Assembly (NCBI GenBank): GCA_905233245.1
Contig: CAJODK010000015.1
Span: forward strand, 1 to 38,628
Length of the DNA: 38,628 nucleotides
From: an uncultured Prevotella sp.
Lineage (GTDB): Bacteria > Bacteroidota > Bacteroidia > Bacteroidales > Bacteroidaceae
Direction of reading: 5' to 3'
In this document: positions 17,477-25,462 of the stretch, piece by piece
Numbering within the stretch: position 1 is the first letter of the stretch
Layout: each line of letters starts with the position of its first letter
Made by a program: the position numbers and the translations under genes
The notes under the pieces: model-generated
The model's database searches: none
What the model was told of the DNA's origin: nothing
What the model saw: only the letters and a program-made list of their open reading frames with translations

Positions 17477-20400
17477 ATGAAAAGACTATTTCTCTCATGC
17501 CTGGTAATGGCAATCAGCCTTCTCGCCGCCAATGCTGACGTGCAGGTGAAGGAAAAACTCAATCGTGCTCCCGTGGCCGTCAAGACCTCTCAGGGCATCC
17601 TCGTTTCATGGCGCTACCTCTCCAGCGATGGCGATGCTACCTTCTCGGTGTATCGCAACGGCACTCTCCTAAAGGAAGGCATAGCTGATGTTACCAATTA
17701 CCTCGACGCCAACGGCTCTGCCGGCGACACCTACAAGGTGGTTAGCAGCAAGGGTGGCGAGGCTGAGTGCAAGGCTTGGGATAATATGTTTACCAAGATA
17801 AGCCTGCCTCGTCCTGCAGCTATAAAGAGCGGAAACACCACGGGTCGCTATCGTCCAGATGATATTTCCGTTGGAGACCTTGATGGTGACGGCGACTATG
17901 AATTTGTTTTAAAGTGGATGCCAGACAACCAAAGAGATAATGGAGAGAAGGGCTATACTTCTCCATGTATTCTTGAGGCTTATGAATTTGACGGCACACG
18001 CTTGTGGCAGGTAAACCTTGGTCTTAACATTCGTTCAGGCAATCACTACACTCAGTTCCTTGTATATGACTTTGATGGTGACGGCAAGGCTGAGATGATT
18101 TGTAAGACAGCCCCAGGCTCTAAGGATGGACTTGGCAAATATGTAAGCGCAGTTGGCGATGCTACCATTCAGGCAGTTGATAATTCAAAAACATACGTCA
18201 ACTCAAATGGTCATGTGACAGATGGTGAGGAGTTCCTCACAGTATTCAACGGTCAGACAGGTGCTGCTATGCATACTATATGGTATTCTCCAAATAGGGG
18301 AATGGTAGATTTCCCAACATCGGCAAGTACGTACAGTTCATCTTGGAAAGATACAAATAATAATCGTGGCAACAGACATAATGCTGCTGTTGCTTATCTT
18401 GACGGACCTAACCAACTTCCTTCAGCCATTATGCAGCGTGGCTACTATTATCATTGCTACCTGTGGGCTGTTGACTATCGCGATGGTCAACTCAAGACTC
18501 GTTGGCTCCATAAGGGTACGTCGGAGACGGCGTGGAGTGTAGTTGATGCTGCAGGTTCAGAATTGGCTAATCAGACTACTGATCCTGTAGCCTCTCAGGG
18601 TAAGTCAAGTTACGGACAGGGCGTACACGGTATATCTATTGGCGACGTTGACGGTGATGGTAAAGACGATATTGTTACGGGTGGCGCCTCTATCGGTTCA
18701 GACGGCAAGTTGCTTTGCTCTACAGGTTTCGGTCATGGTGATGCCATACATCTTGCACCTCTGAACCCAGACCGTGACGGCTTGCAACTCATGATGCCTC
18801 ATGAGGAAACATCTTCTTTCGGCAGCTTTGGCTGGGATGTTCATGATGCAAAGACAGGTGAGGTGTTGTTCAGCGCCAATAGTAGCGAAGATAACGGACG
18901 TGGTCTTGCGGCAGACTTCATTCCTGCTAAGAGAGGCTTTGAGTTCTGGTCTTCTGCTGACGGCAATATGCGCTCATGTGTTGACGGCACTGTAGTTAAC
19001 AGCAGCAAGCCCGATACAAACTTCCGCATCTATTGGACTGGTGACCCATATGACCAGACATTCGACGGACACTACAACAAGGATGCGGGTATTTCCTCGC
19101 CAAATATACGTTCGTTCAACTCAACTTCTGGCAAAATCTTTACCTTCCAGGAGTTTAAGACTTTCGGTCAGCCACAGACATGTAACACCACAAAGGCTAC
19201 GCCATGTTTGCAGGCAGACCTTATGGGTGACTGGCGTGAGGAGCTTATTATGACAGGTTATGAGACAGACTGGAGCGCTTCAACATGTGACTTGCTCATC
19301 TTCTCTACTCCAGAGCCAACAGAGTATAAGGTTCCTTGCCTTATGGAAGACCATCAGTATCGTATGGCTATTGCTTGGCAGAACGCCAGCTACAATCAGC
19401 CTCCACACCTCAGCTATTATCTGCCGGACTATCTTGGTGTTGATGGTTCTACATATGTAACTCAGACTGCAAGCCATGCTCCTGCAGGAACAGTGGAGCC
19501 GACGATTGAGGAGACTGACAAGTTGGATTCAGACCATAAGCCTTCTGCTGATAAGGAAGTATATACAGGAACAAGCTTTACGTGCGGTGCCAATGGCGAG
19601 TTGACAAATACGTATACTAAGACAGGTTACCTTAAGGTTCGCACGGGCAACAATATCGATGCCGAGTCGGGTTATGGTACGATTACGTTCACAGTGAACA
19701 AGGGCTTCCGTATTACCTCTTTAAAACTCGAAGGCTACTCGAACAACGACTCTCAATTGGCAGACCGTTCTATCTATATGAAGAAAATCTTTGTAGATGG
19801 TGTTGAGTTTGACAATGATGAGGTAACTTTCCCTGGTGGTACGGCAGGTCAGACACCTGTTATAAAGAACTATAATGCGCTTGATGCAAAGGAGTCCATC
19901 GTGTTAATGTTTGATAATTCAAATATCGTTGCTAAAGAGGAGGATACGAACGGCAAGAACAAGCAGATATTCCTAAAGGCAGTGTTTACCTACGAGAACC
20001 TTTCTGCAGGAAAGACCGAGGTGGTTGTTGCTGCTGGTTCAGACAAGGCTGTCGTTTCGGGTATATGCTATACTACTGGTGAAAAAGAGGAATATACAGA
20101 TTCAAGCACCGACGGCTATGTCAAGGTGCGCACTGGCAACAATAGCAATACCATAACCTATAACGTCAAGGAAGGCTACACAATCATCGGCGTAAAGGTA
20201 GAGGGCTACTCCAACAATAAGTCAACTACGGCAGACCGTTCCATCAGTCTCACCACAGTGGCTGTTGACGGTTCGGTTATCGATGGCTCAACATCTGCCC
20301 CTTCTCTCATTCTCCCCGGAGGCACAGCAGGACAAACTCCAGTAAGCAAGTCGTACTCTGATTTCGAAGCCACTCAGAGTATAGTTCTCTCTTTTGACAA

Positions 20401-20617
20401 CTCAAATATAGATTCTGCAGATTCTGCAGGCAAGAACAAGCAAGCCTACTTAAAAGTTACGTTCACCTATCTTGTAAATGATGAGTCTGGCATAGCCGAA
20501 CTTAAGGAGTCAGCTGTTGTTAATGGCTTGACAAACGGTAAGGTCCTGCGCTCTGGCAAGCTATATATCATCAAGGATGGCAAGGCGTATAACGCTGCTG
20601 GTCAGCGAGTGGAGTAA
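17477..20617 (+). CDS. PL11 rhamnogalacturonan lyase (secreted)
   Basis: A lyase of family PL11 that cleaves the rhamnogalacturonan I backbone by beta-elimination. After the signal peptide comes an N-terminal fibronectin-like part (VKTSQGILVSWRYLSSDG). An eight-bladed propeller follows with repeated calcium-binding motifs DLDGDGDYE, DFDGDGKAE and DVDGDGKDD, plus family landmarks IRSGNHYTQFLVYD, GHGDAIH, TPCLQADLMGDWREELI and YRMAIAWQNASYNQPPH. Two related beta-rich repeats follow at about residues 690-825 and 850-1000, each with KVRTGNN, EGYSNN, ADRSI and FPGGTAGQTP-like motifs, perhaps carbohydrate-binding. The tail GKLYIIKDGKAYNAAGQRVE is a Prevotella-type C-terminus. The first 48 coding bases match GH28 at 47 positions. 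Confidence 0.93.
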   Translation: MKRLFLSCLVMAISLLAANADVQVKEKLNRAPVAVKTSQGILVSWRYLSSDGDATFSVYRNGTLLKEGIADVTNYLDANGSAGDTYKVVSSKGGEAECKAWDNMFTKISLPRPAAIKSGNTTGRYRPDDISVGDLDGDGDYEFVLKWMPDNQRDNGEKGYTSPCILEAYEFDGTRLWQVNLGLNIRSGNHYTQFLVYDFDGDGKAEMICKTAPGSKDGLGKYVSAVGDATIQAVDNSKTYVNSNGHVTDGEEFLTVFNGQTGAAMHTIWYSPNRGMVDFPTSASTYSSSWKDTNNNRGNRHNAAVAYLDGPNQLPSAIMQRGYYYHCYLWAVDYRDGQLKTRWLHKGTSETAWSVVDAAGSELANQTTDPVASQGKSSYGQGVHGISIGDVDGDGKDDIVTGGASIGSDGKLLCSTGFGHGDAIHLAPLNPDRDGLQLMMPHEETSSFGSFGWDVHDAKTGEVLFSANSSEDNGRGLAADFIPAKRGFEFWSSADGNMRSCVDGTVVNSSKPDTNFRIYWTGDPYDQTFDGHYNKDAGISSPNIRSFNSTSGKIFTFQEFKTFGQPQTCNTTKATPCLQADLMGDWREELIMTGYETDWSASTCDLLIFSTPEPTEYKVPCLMEDHQYRMAIAWQNASYNQPPHLSYYLPDYLGVDGSTYVTQTASHAPAGTVEPTIEETDKLDSDHKPSADKEVYTGTSFTCGANGELTNTYTKTGYLKVRTGNNIDAESGYGTITFTVNKGFRITSLKLEGYSNNDSQLADRSIYMKKIFVDGVEFDNDEVTFPGGTAGQTPVIKNYNALDAKESIVLMFDNSNIVAKEEDTNGKNKQIFLKAVFTYENLSAGKTEVVVAAGSDKAVVSGICYTTGEKEEYTDSSTDGYVKVRTGNNSNTITYNVKEGYTIIGVKVEGYSNNKSTTADRSISLTTVAVDGSVIDGSTSAPSLILPGGTAGQTPVSKSYSDFEATQSIVLSFDNSNIDSADSAGKNKQAYLKVTFTYLVNDESGIAELKESAVVNGLTNGKVLRSGKLYIIKDGKAYNAAGQRVE

Positions 20618-20698
20618 GAGCATAGACATAGCGCTGCTAAAGCTAAGATATAACACTGCTAAAGCATAGATGTGGTAAGGTTAAAGCTTAGCTGAAAG
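20618..20698. other. Gene-free stretch with imperfect GCTAAAGC words
   Basis: Between PL11 and the long inverted repeat are three imperfect copies of a word like CTGCTAAAGC. No ORF, promoter or known RNA was seen. Confidence 0.35.
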
Positions 20699-20745
20699 AA
20701 AACAAAATAGCTTGATTTGTTCAACAAATCAAGCTATTTTGTTTT
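20699..20745. terminator. Perfect 23-bp inverted repeat, bidirectional terminator
   Basis: Arms 20699-20721 and 20723-20745 are exact reverse complements around a single central C. Each arm begins or ends in an A or T run (AAAACAAAA/TTTTGTTTT), so either strand gives a hairpin followed by U. It separates the convergent PL11 and manA genes. Confidence 0.88.
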
Positions 20746-20786
20746 ACAATTCAACCTGTTTCGTTTTACAATTCAGGTTGAATTGT
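20746..20786. terminator. Second inverted repeat at the end of manA
   Basis: ACAATTCAACCTG (20746-20758) and CAGGTTGAATTGT (20774-20786) form a perfect 13-bp stem with a 15-base loop, starting at the manA stop codon. It directly abuts the 23-bp inverted repeat. Confidence 0.7.
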
Positions 20787-21844
20787 TATTTTCGAGTTAT
20801 CTTGAGAGCACGTAAAACCTTATGAATAAGGGTGCGATTCTTACGGTCTATGTGTGCATCGAGCAAGCGGGTGTCAGGGGATAGGGGAGTGATGTCATAA
20901 TCAGCGAGTGATGCGGGTATGAGGCATGAGTTGCCCTCTCGCAGCTCTATCTCCTTCTCGGGACCGTTGTAGTTGCGCATGACGATTTTGCAACTGCCCT
21001 TGATGCACATGGAGATAATGAAAGAATCGTATTTGATAAGGTTGCGATGGAAAGGTTCGTTGAGATCCATCACCCTCACATCAAAGAACGGGGTGTCAAT
21101 AATCTGGGCTGCCTTGTCCTTGGCGTTGCCATAGAAGGTGCGATATTCTGGTGACACATCAAAGTCTATCGCCTCTGCCGCAAGTTCCGTGTGCAGCTCG
21201 CGCGGCTTGCCATCAAGCCCCGGGCGGTTGTAGTCGAATATGCGGTAGGTCACGTCGCTTGACTGCTGCACCTCTGCCAGCATTATGCCGCCGCAGATGG
21301 CGTGCACTCTGCCGGCGGGTATGAAGAACACGTCGCCTGGCTTTACTTTGTGTCTTGCCAGTACATCGCATATTGTTCCGTCAGCAACGCGCTTCTTGTA
21401 TTCTTCTTTCGTTATCTTTTCTTTGAAACCGGAGTATAGTGTAGCGCCAGGCTCGGCATCTATGATGTACCACATCTCTGTCTTGCCAAACTTGTTGTGC
21501 ATTCGTTTGGCAAGCTCATCATTGGGATGTACCTGTATGCTGAGGTCTTTCTTGGCATCAATGAATTTCACCAGCAGTGGCAACTTGCCGCCATACTGCT
21601 TGTAAACCGCTTCGCCCAATAGTTCCTTGCCCCATTCGTCCACCACGCTGATGAGGTCTCTGCCTTTCAGCGGACCGTTGGCAATGATGCACGGACTTGA
21701 CTCCACGGCACTCACCTCCCAACTCTCGCCTATAGGGTCGTCGCTGGGTTCCATTCCTTTGTATGGGCGTAACTTGTTGCCGCCCCACACGATGGTGTGG
21801 AGGTTGGGGGCAAAGAGGAGAGGGTATATCAGTTGAGAGTTCAC
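20786..21844 (-). CDS. manA: Mannose-6-phosphate isomerase, class I
   Basis: A zinc enzyme interconverting fructose 6-phosphate and mannose 6-phosphate, feeding GDP-mannose and mannose use. Motifs: WGGNKL near the start, GESWEVS, the zinc-site segment IQVHPNDELA, GKTEMWYII, PAGRVHAICGG and QQSSDVTYRIFDYNRPG. No ATG is available at the expected start. GTG at 21844 (giving MNSQLIYPLLFAPNLHTIVW) fits the family N-terminus and falls after the upstream HIT stop. A TTG at 21880 would add residues encoded by an intercistronic repeat and overlap HIT by 26 bases. Start uncertain, identity firm. Confidence 0.92.
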   Translation of the reverse strand: MNSQLIYPLLFAPNLHTIVWGGNKLRPYKGMEPSDDPIGESWEVSAVESSPCIIANGPLKGRDLISVVDEWGKELLGEAVYKQYGGKLPLLVKFIDAKKDLSIQVHPNDELAKRMHNKFGKTEMWYIIDAEPGATLYSGFKEKITKEEYKKRVADGTICDVLARHKVKPGDVFFIPAGRVHAICGGIMLAEVQQSSDVTYRIFDYNRPGLDGKPRELHTELAAEAIDFDVSPEYRTFYGNAKDKAAQIIDTPFFDVRVMDLNEPFHRNLIKYDSFIISMCIKGSCKIVMRNYNGPEKEIELREGNSCLIPASLADYDITPLSPDTRLLDAHIDRKNRTLIHKVLRALKITRK

Positions 21845-21862
21845 AGTTGACAGTTTACAGTT
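21830..21862 (-). repeat. Short-period repeat at the HIT-manA junction
   Basis: Period-8 AACTGTCA-like words run from the HIT stop codon into the manA N-terminus, so the possible starts of manA lie within or beside the repeat. Confidence 0.65.
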
Positions 21863-22280
21863 CTGCCTTGATTTTCTCAATCATCTCCTTGTACTCCTCG
21901 TCAGAGAGATATACCTCGCCAGGATTCATGCGGAAGAGTCCTGGATAGTCGGGACCGCCCTTGTACTTAGGAGCGAGGTGGAAGTGGAGATGGGAGAGGG
22001 TGTCGGAGAAGGCACCGTAGTTTATCTTCTCTGGATTGAAAGCGCGCTGCATGGCTCTGGTAGCCTGTGCCACATCGGCCATGAAGTCATTGCGCTGCTG
22101 GTCGTTGAGCTCGTTGAGGTCATTGACGTGCTTGTCGTAGGCTACGAGGCAACGGCCGTGGTAGGTCTGCTCTTTGAAGAGGAAGAGACGTGATACGCGC
22201 AGGTGGCATATCTCAATCATTAGGTCTTTCTGGGTCTGATTGTTGGTGCAATACAGACAGTCTTTTGGGTCGCTATACAT
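21855..22280 (-). CDS. HIT family (histidine triad) protein
   Basis: A small nucleotide hydrolase or transferase of the histidine-triad superfamily. The signature LSHLHFHLAPKYKGG carries the H-x-H-x-H triad, with the middle or last His as nucleophile in the family. An N-terminal CLYCTNN pair of cysteines may bind zinc, as in some HIT proteins. The 141 residues are typical. It lies 5 bases after the MerR-type gene and just before manA, consistent with one operon. The nucleotide substrate is unknown. Confidence 0.9.
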   Translation of the reverse strand: MYSDPKDCLYCTNNQTQKDLMIEICHLRVSRLFLFKEQTYHGRCLVAYDKHVNDLNELNDQQRNDFMADVAQATRAMQRAFNPEKINYGAFSDTLSHLHFHLAPKYKGGPDYPGLFRMNPGEVYLSDEEYKEMIEKIKAEL

Positions 22281-22285
22281 AATTT

Positions 22286-22633
22286 TTATACTATTTTGTC
22301 GAGCGCTTCTTTGAGCTCGGTGAGTTGTGCCTTGACATCCAGGAGGTTCTCCATTACCTTGGTCTGTGACTCTACCTGGGCACGGTTGGCGCTAATCATC
22401 TTGCGGGCTGCGGCAATCTTGAATCCGCGCACCTTTACCATATTATATATGACCTTGAGGTCCTCGATGTCCTTGTCCTGATACTGACGGACATTATTGG
22501 AAGTGGTGCGGGGCTTGAGGAAGGGAAACTCGGTCTCCCAATAGCGCAGTGTGGCTTCAGAGACGCCGATGAGTTTTGCCACCTCTTTTATACTATAGAA
22601 TGCCTTCAGATTTTTGTTGATGTTGAGTGCCAT
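22286..22633 (-). CDS. MerR-family transcriptional regulator
   Basis: A DNA-binding regulator with an N-terminal winged-helix MerR domain: YSIKEVAKLIGVSEATLRYWETEFPFLKP, then RQYQDKDIEDLKVIYNMVKVRGFKIAAA. A C-terminal coiled coil follows (about residues 80-115, KVMENLLDVKAQLTELKEAL) for dimerisation. There is no effector domain or Cys cluster, so no inducer is suggested. The start is taken as ATG 22633 (MALNINKN), because the longer frame to 22690 passes through the promoter at 22660-22667. At 115 residues this fits the short MerR proteins common in Bacteroidetes. It is divergent from the PL1 gene and could regulate it, though that is only positional. Confidence 0.9.
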   Translation of the reverse strand: MALNINKNLKAFYSIKEVAKLIGVSEATLRYWETEFPFLKPRTTSNNVRQYQDKDIEDLKVIYNMVKVRGFKIAAARKMISANRAQVESQTKVMENLLDVKAQLTELKEALDKIV

Positions 22634-22659
22634 TTGTGATGTAAGATTTATTGCGCTAG

Positions 22660-22667
22660 CAAAGGTA
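22660..22667 (-). promoter_or_regulatory. Promoter -7 box of the merR-HIT-manA operon
   Basis: On the minus strand TACCTTTG lies 26 bases upstream of the ATG at 22633. The 3' part of the window up to the PL1 start is divergent promoter DNA. Confidence 0.65.
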
Positions 22668-22726
22668 CAAATAATTTTTTTAACTCGCAAAAAAATTGTG
22701 TCATTAACTTAGTTTAACAAAAATTT

Positions 22727-22758
22727 TTTGGAGAAAAAAAGAAAAATTCAGAACTTTG
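22727..22758 (+). promoter_or_regulatory. Promoter of the PL1 gene
   Basis: TTTG at 22727-22730, 20 bases, then GAACTTTG at 22751-22758, one base off the TAnnTTTG consensus. A leader of about 85 bases follows, rich in ACTAAC words and poor in G. Confidence 0.55.
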
Positions 22759-22848
22759 CAGCAGAATTTTGTTTGCGTACACAATTCTCTGAAACAACTA
22801 CTAACTACAATATTAACAATTTACTAACTTAAACCATTTCAAGACGTT

Positions 22849-24966
22849 ATGAAGAAAAGTCTACTAGCTGGGCTCGCATGCCTCGCAATGGGTGTAACAT
22901 CAGCTTTTGCTGGTGCATCTGGCTACAAATCATCTGCATTCGGTTATGGTGCAGGCGCTACTGGTGGCGGTTCTGCTACCCCTACTCTCGTCACTTCTGC
23001 TTCAGAACTGGAGAGTGCCCTCAAGGCTTCTGGTTCGAAGGTTATCATCATCACTAAGGACATCACGGTTTCTAACCACATCTCTGTGCAGGCTACCAAC
23101 AAGACTCTGATGGCTGTGAAGGGCGTAAAGCTCATCTCTAACCAGCAGAACTCTTCCAACTCTGGTATTCTGTATTTCAAGAAGGGCTCTAATAACATCA
23201 TCCTGCGCAACCTCACCTTCGTAGGTCCTGGCGCATACGACTGCGACGGTTGGGATAACCTCTGCTTCGACGGCGTGACCAAGGCATGGGTGGACCACTG
23301 CGACTTCCAGGACGGTTGCGACGGCAACTTCGACAACAAGGGCCTGACTGACAATATCACCATCTCATGGTGCCGTTTCCACTATCTGAAGTCACCTAAG
23401 GCAGGCGGCTCTGGCGGTACTGACGACCACCGTTTCTCTAACCTCATCGGCTCCTCTTCTTCAGACAAGCCATCTGACGGCAAGTACTCTATCACATGGG
23501 CTTACTGCTGGTGGGATTCTGGTTGTGTAGAGCGTCAGGCACGCTGCCGTAACGCTAACCTGCACTTCCTCAACTGTGCATGGACCTCTGACGATTCTCA
23601 CTACTTCGTTGGCCCACAGAATGCTACTGCTCTCTTCGACGGTTGCTACTTCATTACTCCTTCTAAGCGCGTTTCTTCAAGCAAGAACTTCATATTCTAC
23701 CAGAACTACGGCGGCACTAACGCTTGCAAGTTCAACAGCTGCTCTGGTCCTTCTTCTTACATGACCAACTCAGGCAGCGTTTCTTCTCCTGGCTACAGCT
23801 ACTCTACACAGGGTGCTGATGCTGCTTACTCTGACATCAAGTCTTACTGCGGTGCTACTCTGACCGTATCTACCTCTGGTTCTGTATCTGAGAGTGGTTC
23901 TTCTAGCTCTAGTTCATCTAGCAGTTCTAGTAGTTCTAGTTCATCTAGCAGCTCTAGTTCTTCTAGCAGCTCTAGCTCATCTAGCTCTTCAAGCTCCAGC
24001 ACTACATGGAACTTCTCACAGTTCTCTTCTAAGGTGGTGCTCACCGGCAGCAACTACAACTATTCTTATAATGGTCTTACCCTCGTAGGTAACACTTCTT
24101 CAAGCTACACCAACGACTACGTTTCAAAGGCTGGATTCCACTGCAACGGCGCTTCTTCTTCAAGCATCCGCTACATCAAGTACACTCCAAGTGCTAACGG
24201 TACTCTGACTGTAAAGTTCCAGTCTAACAACACTTCTGACAACAGCCGTACTTCTGCTATCGGCACAGCAGTGGGTTCACCAATCGTGACCGCTACATGC
24301 TCACAGGGTACTATGTCAGCAAGCGTAACATCTGGTAAGACCTACTACATCTACTTCGTATCAGGTGGTCAGACTATCACCAGCATCACATTCACAGCAA
24401 GTGGTTCAAGCAGTTCTAGCAGCTCTAGCTCTTCTAGCAGCTCTAGCAGTTCTAGTTCTTCTGCTACATCTGGTCTCTGCACATTCACAGGCAGCAAGCC
24501 ATCTATGAGCTGTGTATCAGTAACTGGCAACTACGCTACCAACAAGGGTTCAGTAACCATCAACGGCACCAAGTACACTACTTGCGTTAAGATGGAGTCT
24601 TCTACTTCTATCAAGGTTACAGTATCTGGTTCAGTGAACGTAAAGCTGTACTTCGACGGTGCATCAAAGAGCTTCAAGCTCAACGGTTCGTCTAAGACCA
24701 CCAGCTCTTCCGGCACATGGTCAGGCGGCTTCACTTCTGGCACTCTGACTCTCACCAAGGGTGACTCTATGAATCTCTACGCTATCGAGATATCTTCTTC
24801 ATCCAACTCTCTCGACGCTGAATTCGACGACGCTACAGCAGTAGAGGTAGTAGAGGCTCAGCAGGAGAAGGTGAAGGGCGCATTCTTCAACCTCGCAGGT
24901 CAGCAGGTGACTGCTCCTGTCAAGGGTCAGGTATATGTAGTGGGTGGAAAGAAGGTAATCTTCTAA
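22849..24966 (+). CDS. PL1 pectate lyase with poly-serine linkers (secreted)
   Basis: Cleaves homogalacturonan by calcium-dependent beta-elimination. The signal peptide (to about residue 21) is followed by a PL1 beta-helix of about 325 residues: NIILRNLTF, AWVDHCDFQDG, ITISWCRFHY, the KAGGSGGTDDHR loop and CVERQARCRNANLHFLNC with the candidate catalytic Arg. Two long serine runs (about residues 351-384 and 519-539) link two further beta-rich modules of about 130 and 120 residues, plausibly carbohydrate-binding but not assigned to a family. The C-terminus GAFFNLAGQQV...GGKKVIF resembles a short surface-sorting tail. Serine codons are mixed, so the linkers are not simple DNA repeats. Confidence 0.92.
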   Translation: MKKSLLAGLACLAMGVTSAFAGASGYKSSAFGYGAGATGGGSATPTLVTSASELESALKASGSKVIIITKDITVSNHISVQATNKTLMAVKGVKLISNQQNSSNSGILYFKKGSNNIILRNLTFVGPGAYDCDGWDNLCFDGVTKAWVDHCDFQDGCDGNFDNKGLTDNITISWCRFHYLKSPKAGGSGGTDDHRFSNLIGSSSSDKPSDGKYSITWAYCWWDSGCVERQARCRNANLHFLNCAWTSDDSHYFVGPQNATALFDGCYFITPSKRVSSSKNFIFYQNYGGTNACKFNSCSGPSSYMTNSGSVSSPGYSYSTQGADAAYSDIKSYCGATLTVSTSGSVSESGSSSSSSSSSSSSSSSSSSSSSSSSSSSSSSSSSSTTWNFSQFSSKVVLTGSNYNYSYNGLTLVGNTSSSYTNDYVSKAGFHCNGASSSSIRYIKYTPSANGTLTVKFQSNNTSDNSRTSAIGTAVGSPIVTATCSQGTMSASVTSGKTYYIYFVSGGQTITSITFTASGSSSSSSSSSSSSSSSSSSSATSGLCTFTGSKPSMSCVSVTGNYATNKGSVTINGTKYTTCVKMESSTSIKVTVSGSVNVKLYFDGASKSFKLNGSSKTTSSSGTWSGGFTSGTLTLTKGDSMNLYAIEISSSSNSLDAEFDDATAVEVVEAQQEKVKGAFFNLAGQQVTAPVKGQVYVVGGKKVIF
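23896..24000 (+). repeat. Poly-serine linker 1 coding repeat
   Basis: About 34 serine codons in mixed AGC, AGT, TCT and TCA use, giving a loose TCTAGC period of 6. Confidence 0.9.
24403..24464 (+). repeat. Poly-serine linker 2 coding repeat
   Basis: About 20 serine codons with the same mixed codon pattern as linker 1. Confidence 0.88.
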
Positions 24967-25000
24967 TCACACAGACAACTCATAGTAAACCACATAAAGA

Positions 25001-25035
25001 GAGTGGCATCGAGAAATCCTCGGTGCCACTCTTCT
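25001..25035. terminator. Bidirectional terminator after PL1
   Basis: GAGTGGCATCGAG (25001-25013) pairs with CTCGGTGCCACTC (25019-25031), with one G-T pair and a 5-base loop, followed by TTCTTT. It lies between convergent genes. Confidence 0.85.
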
Positions 25036-25048
25036 TTATACTCTATAC

Positions 25049-25462
25049 TTAATACTTATAGAACTTCCACAGCCGCCCATTCTTGCTGAGCACGAGATGG
25101 TCGGAGTCGAGTGCCTCTATCTTGACGCGGATATCGCTGAAGGGACGGAAACCGTACTGATTCTCCACGACGTCACGGTCGCTCTCCTGAAGGTCGGGGC
25201 TGATGGAGTAGCACTGTATGAAGAGGCTGTCGCCGACATGCTGGAAATTGCCGTATATCTCAGCATGGTCGGTATAGCGGAAGAGGGATATGCCCCCTGA
25301 GAAGGCTACATACTTAGCATCGTCATCATTCATACACCAGTTGCCGAGCAGGTCGCCGGCGCTGTGGCCTTCCTGACAGGAGGTCACTAACGGGAACGCT
25401 AACGATACACAGGCCGCGCCTGCTACGATACGCTTCGCTACGAGTTTAAAATATTTTGCCAT
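25049..25462 (-). CDS. Small lipoprotein, lipocalin-like
   Basis: A 137-residue predicted lipoprotein. The start is ATG 25462 (MAKYFKLVAKR), giving a hydrophobic segment and the lipobox LVTSC near residue 29; the longer frame upstream is just the wzi-like gene in another frame. After the lipobox the sequence GDLLGNWCMNDDDAKYVAF and the beta-rich remainder resemble small Bacteroidetes lipocalin-like lipoproteins, but the function is unknown. The gene overlaps the end of the Wzi-like gene by 17 bases. Its signal-peptide codons include a GTTAGCGTTCCCGTT word also found in the CE8 gene. Confidence 0.7.
   Translation of the reverse strand: MAKYFKLVAKRIVAGAACVSLAFPLVTSCQEGHSAGDLLGNWCMNDDDAKYVAFSGGISLFRYTDHAEIYGNFQHVGDSLFIQCYSISPDLQESDRDVVENQYGFRPFSDIRVKIEALDSDHLVLSKNGRLWKFYKY
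25388..25404 (-). repeat. GTTAGC-type hexamer word in the lipoprotein signal peptide
   Basis: TAACGGGAACGCTAACG on the plus strand, read on the minus strand as SLAFPL. All but the first T recurs in the CE8 signal peptide near 33955-33970, in the same frame. Confidence 0.75.

Noticed and set aside
22634..22690. Longer N-terminus for the MerR-type protein
   Set aside because: It crosses the promoter at 22660-22667 and adds residues not found in the family.
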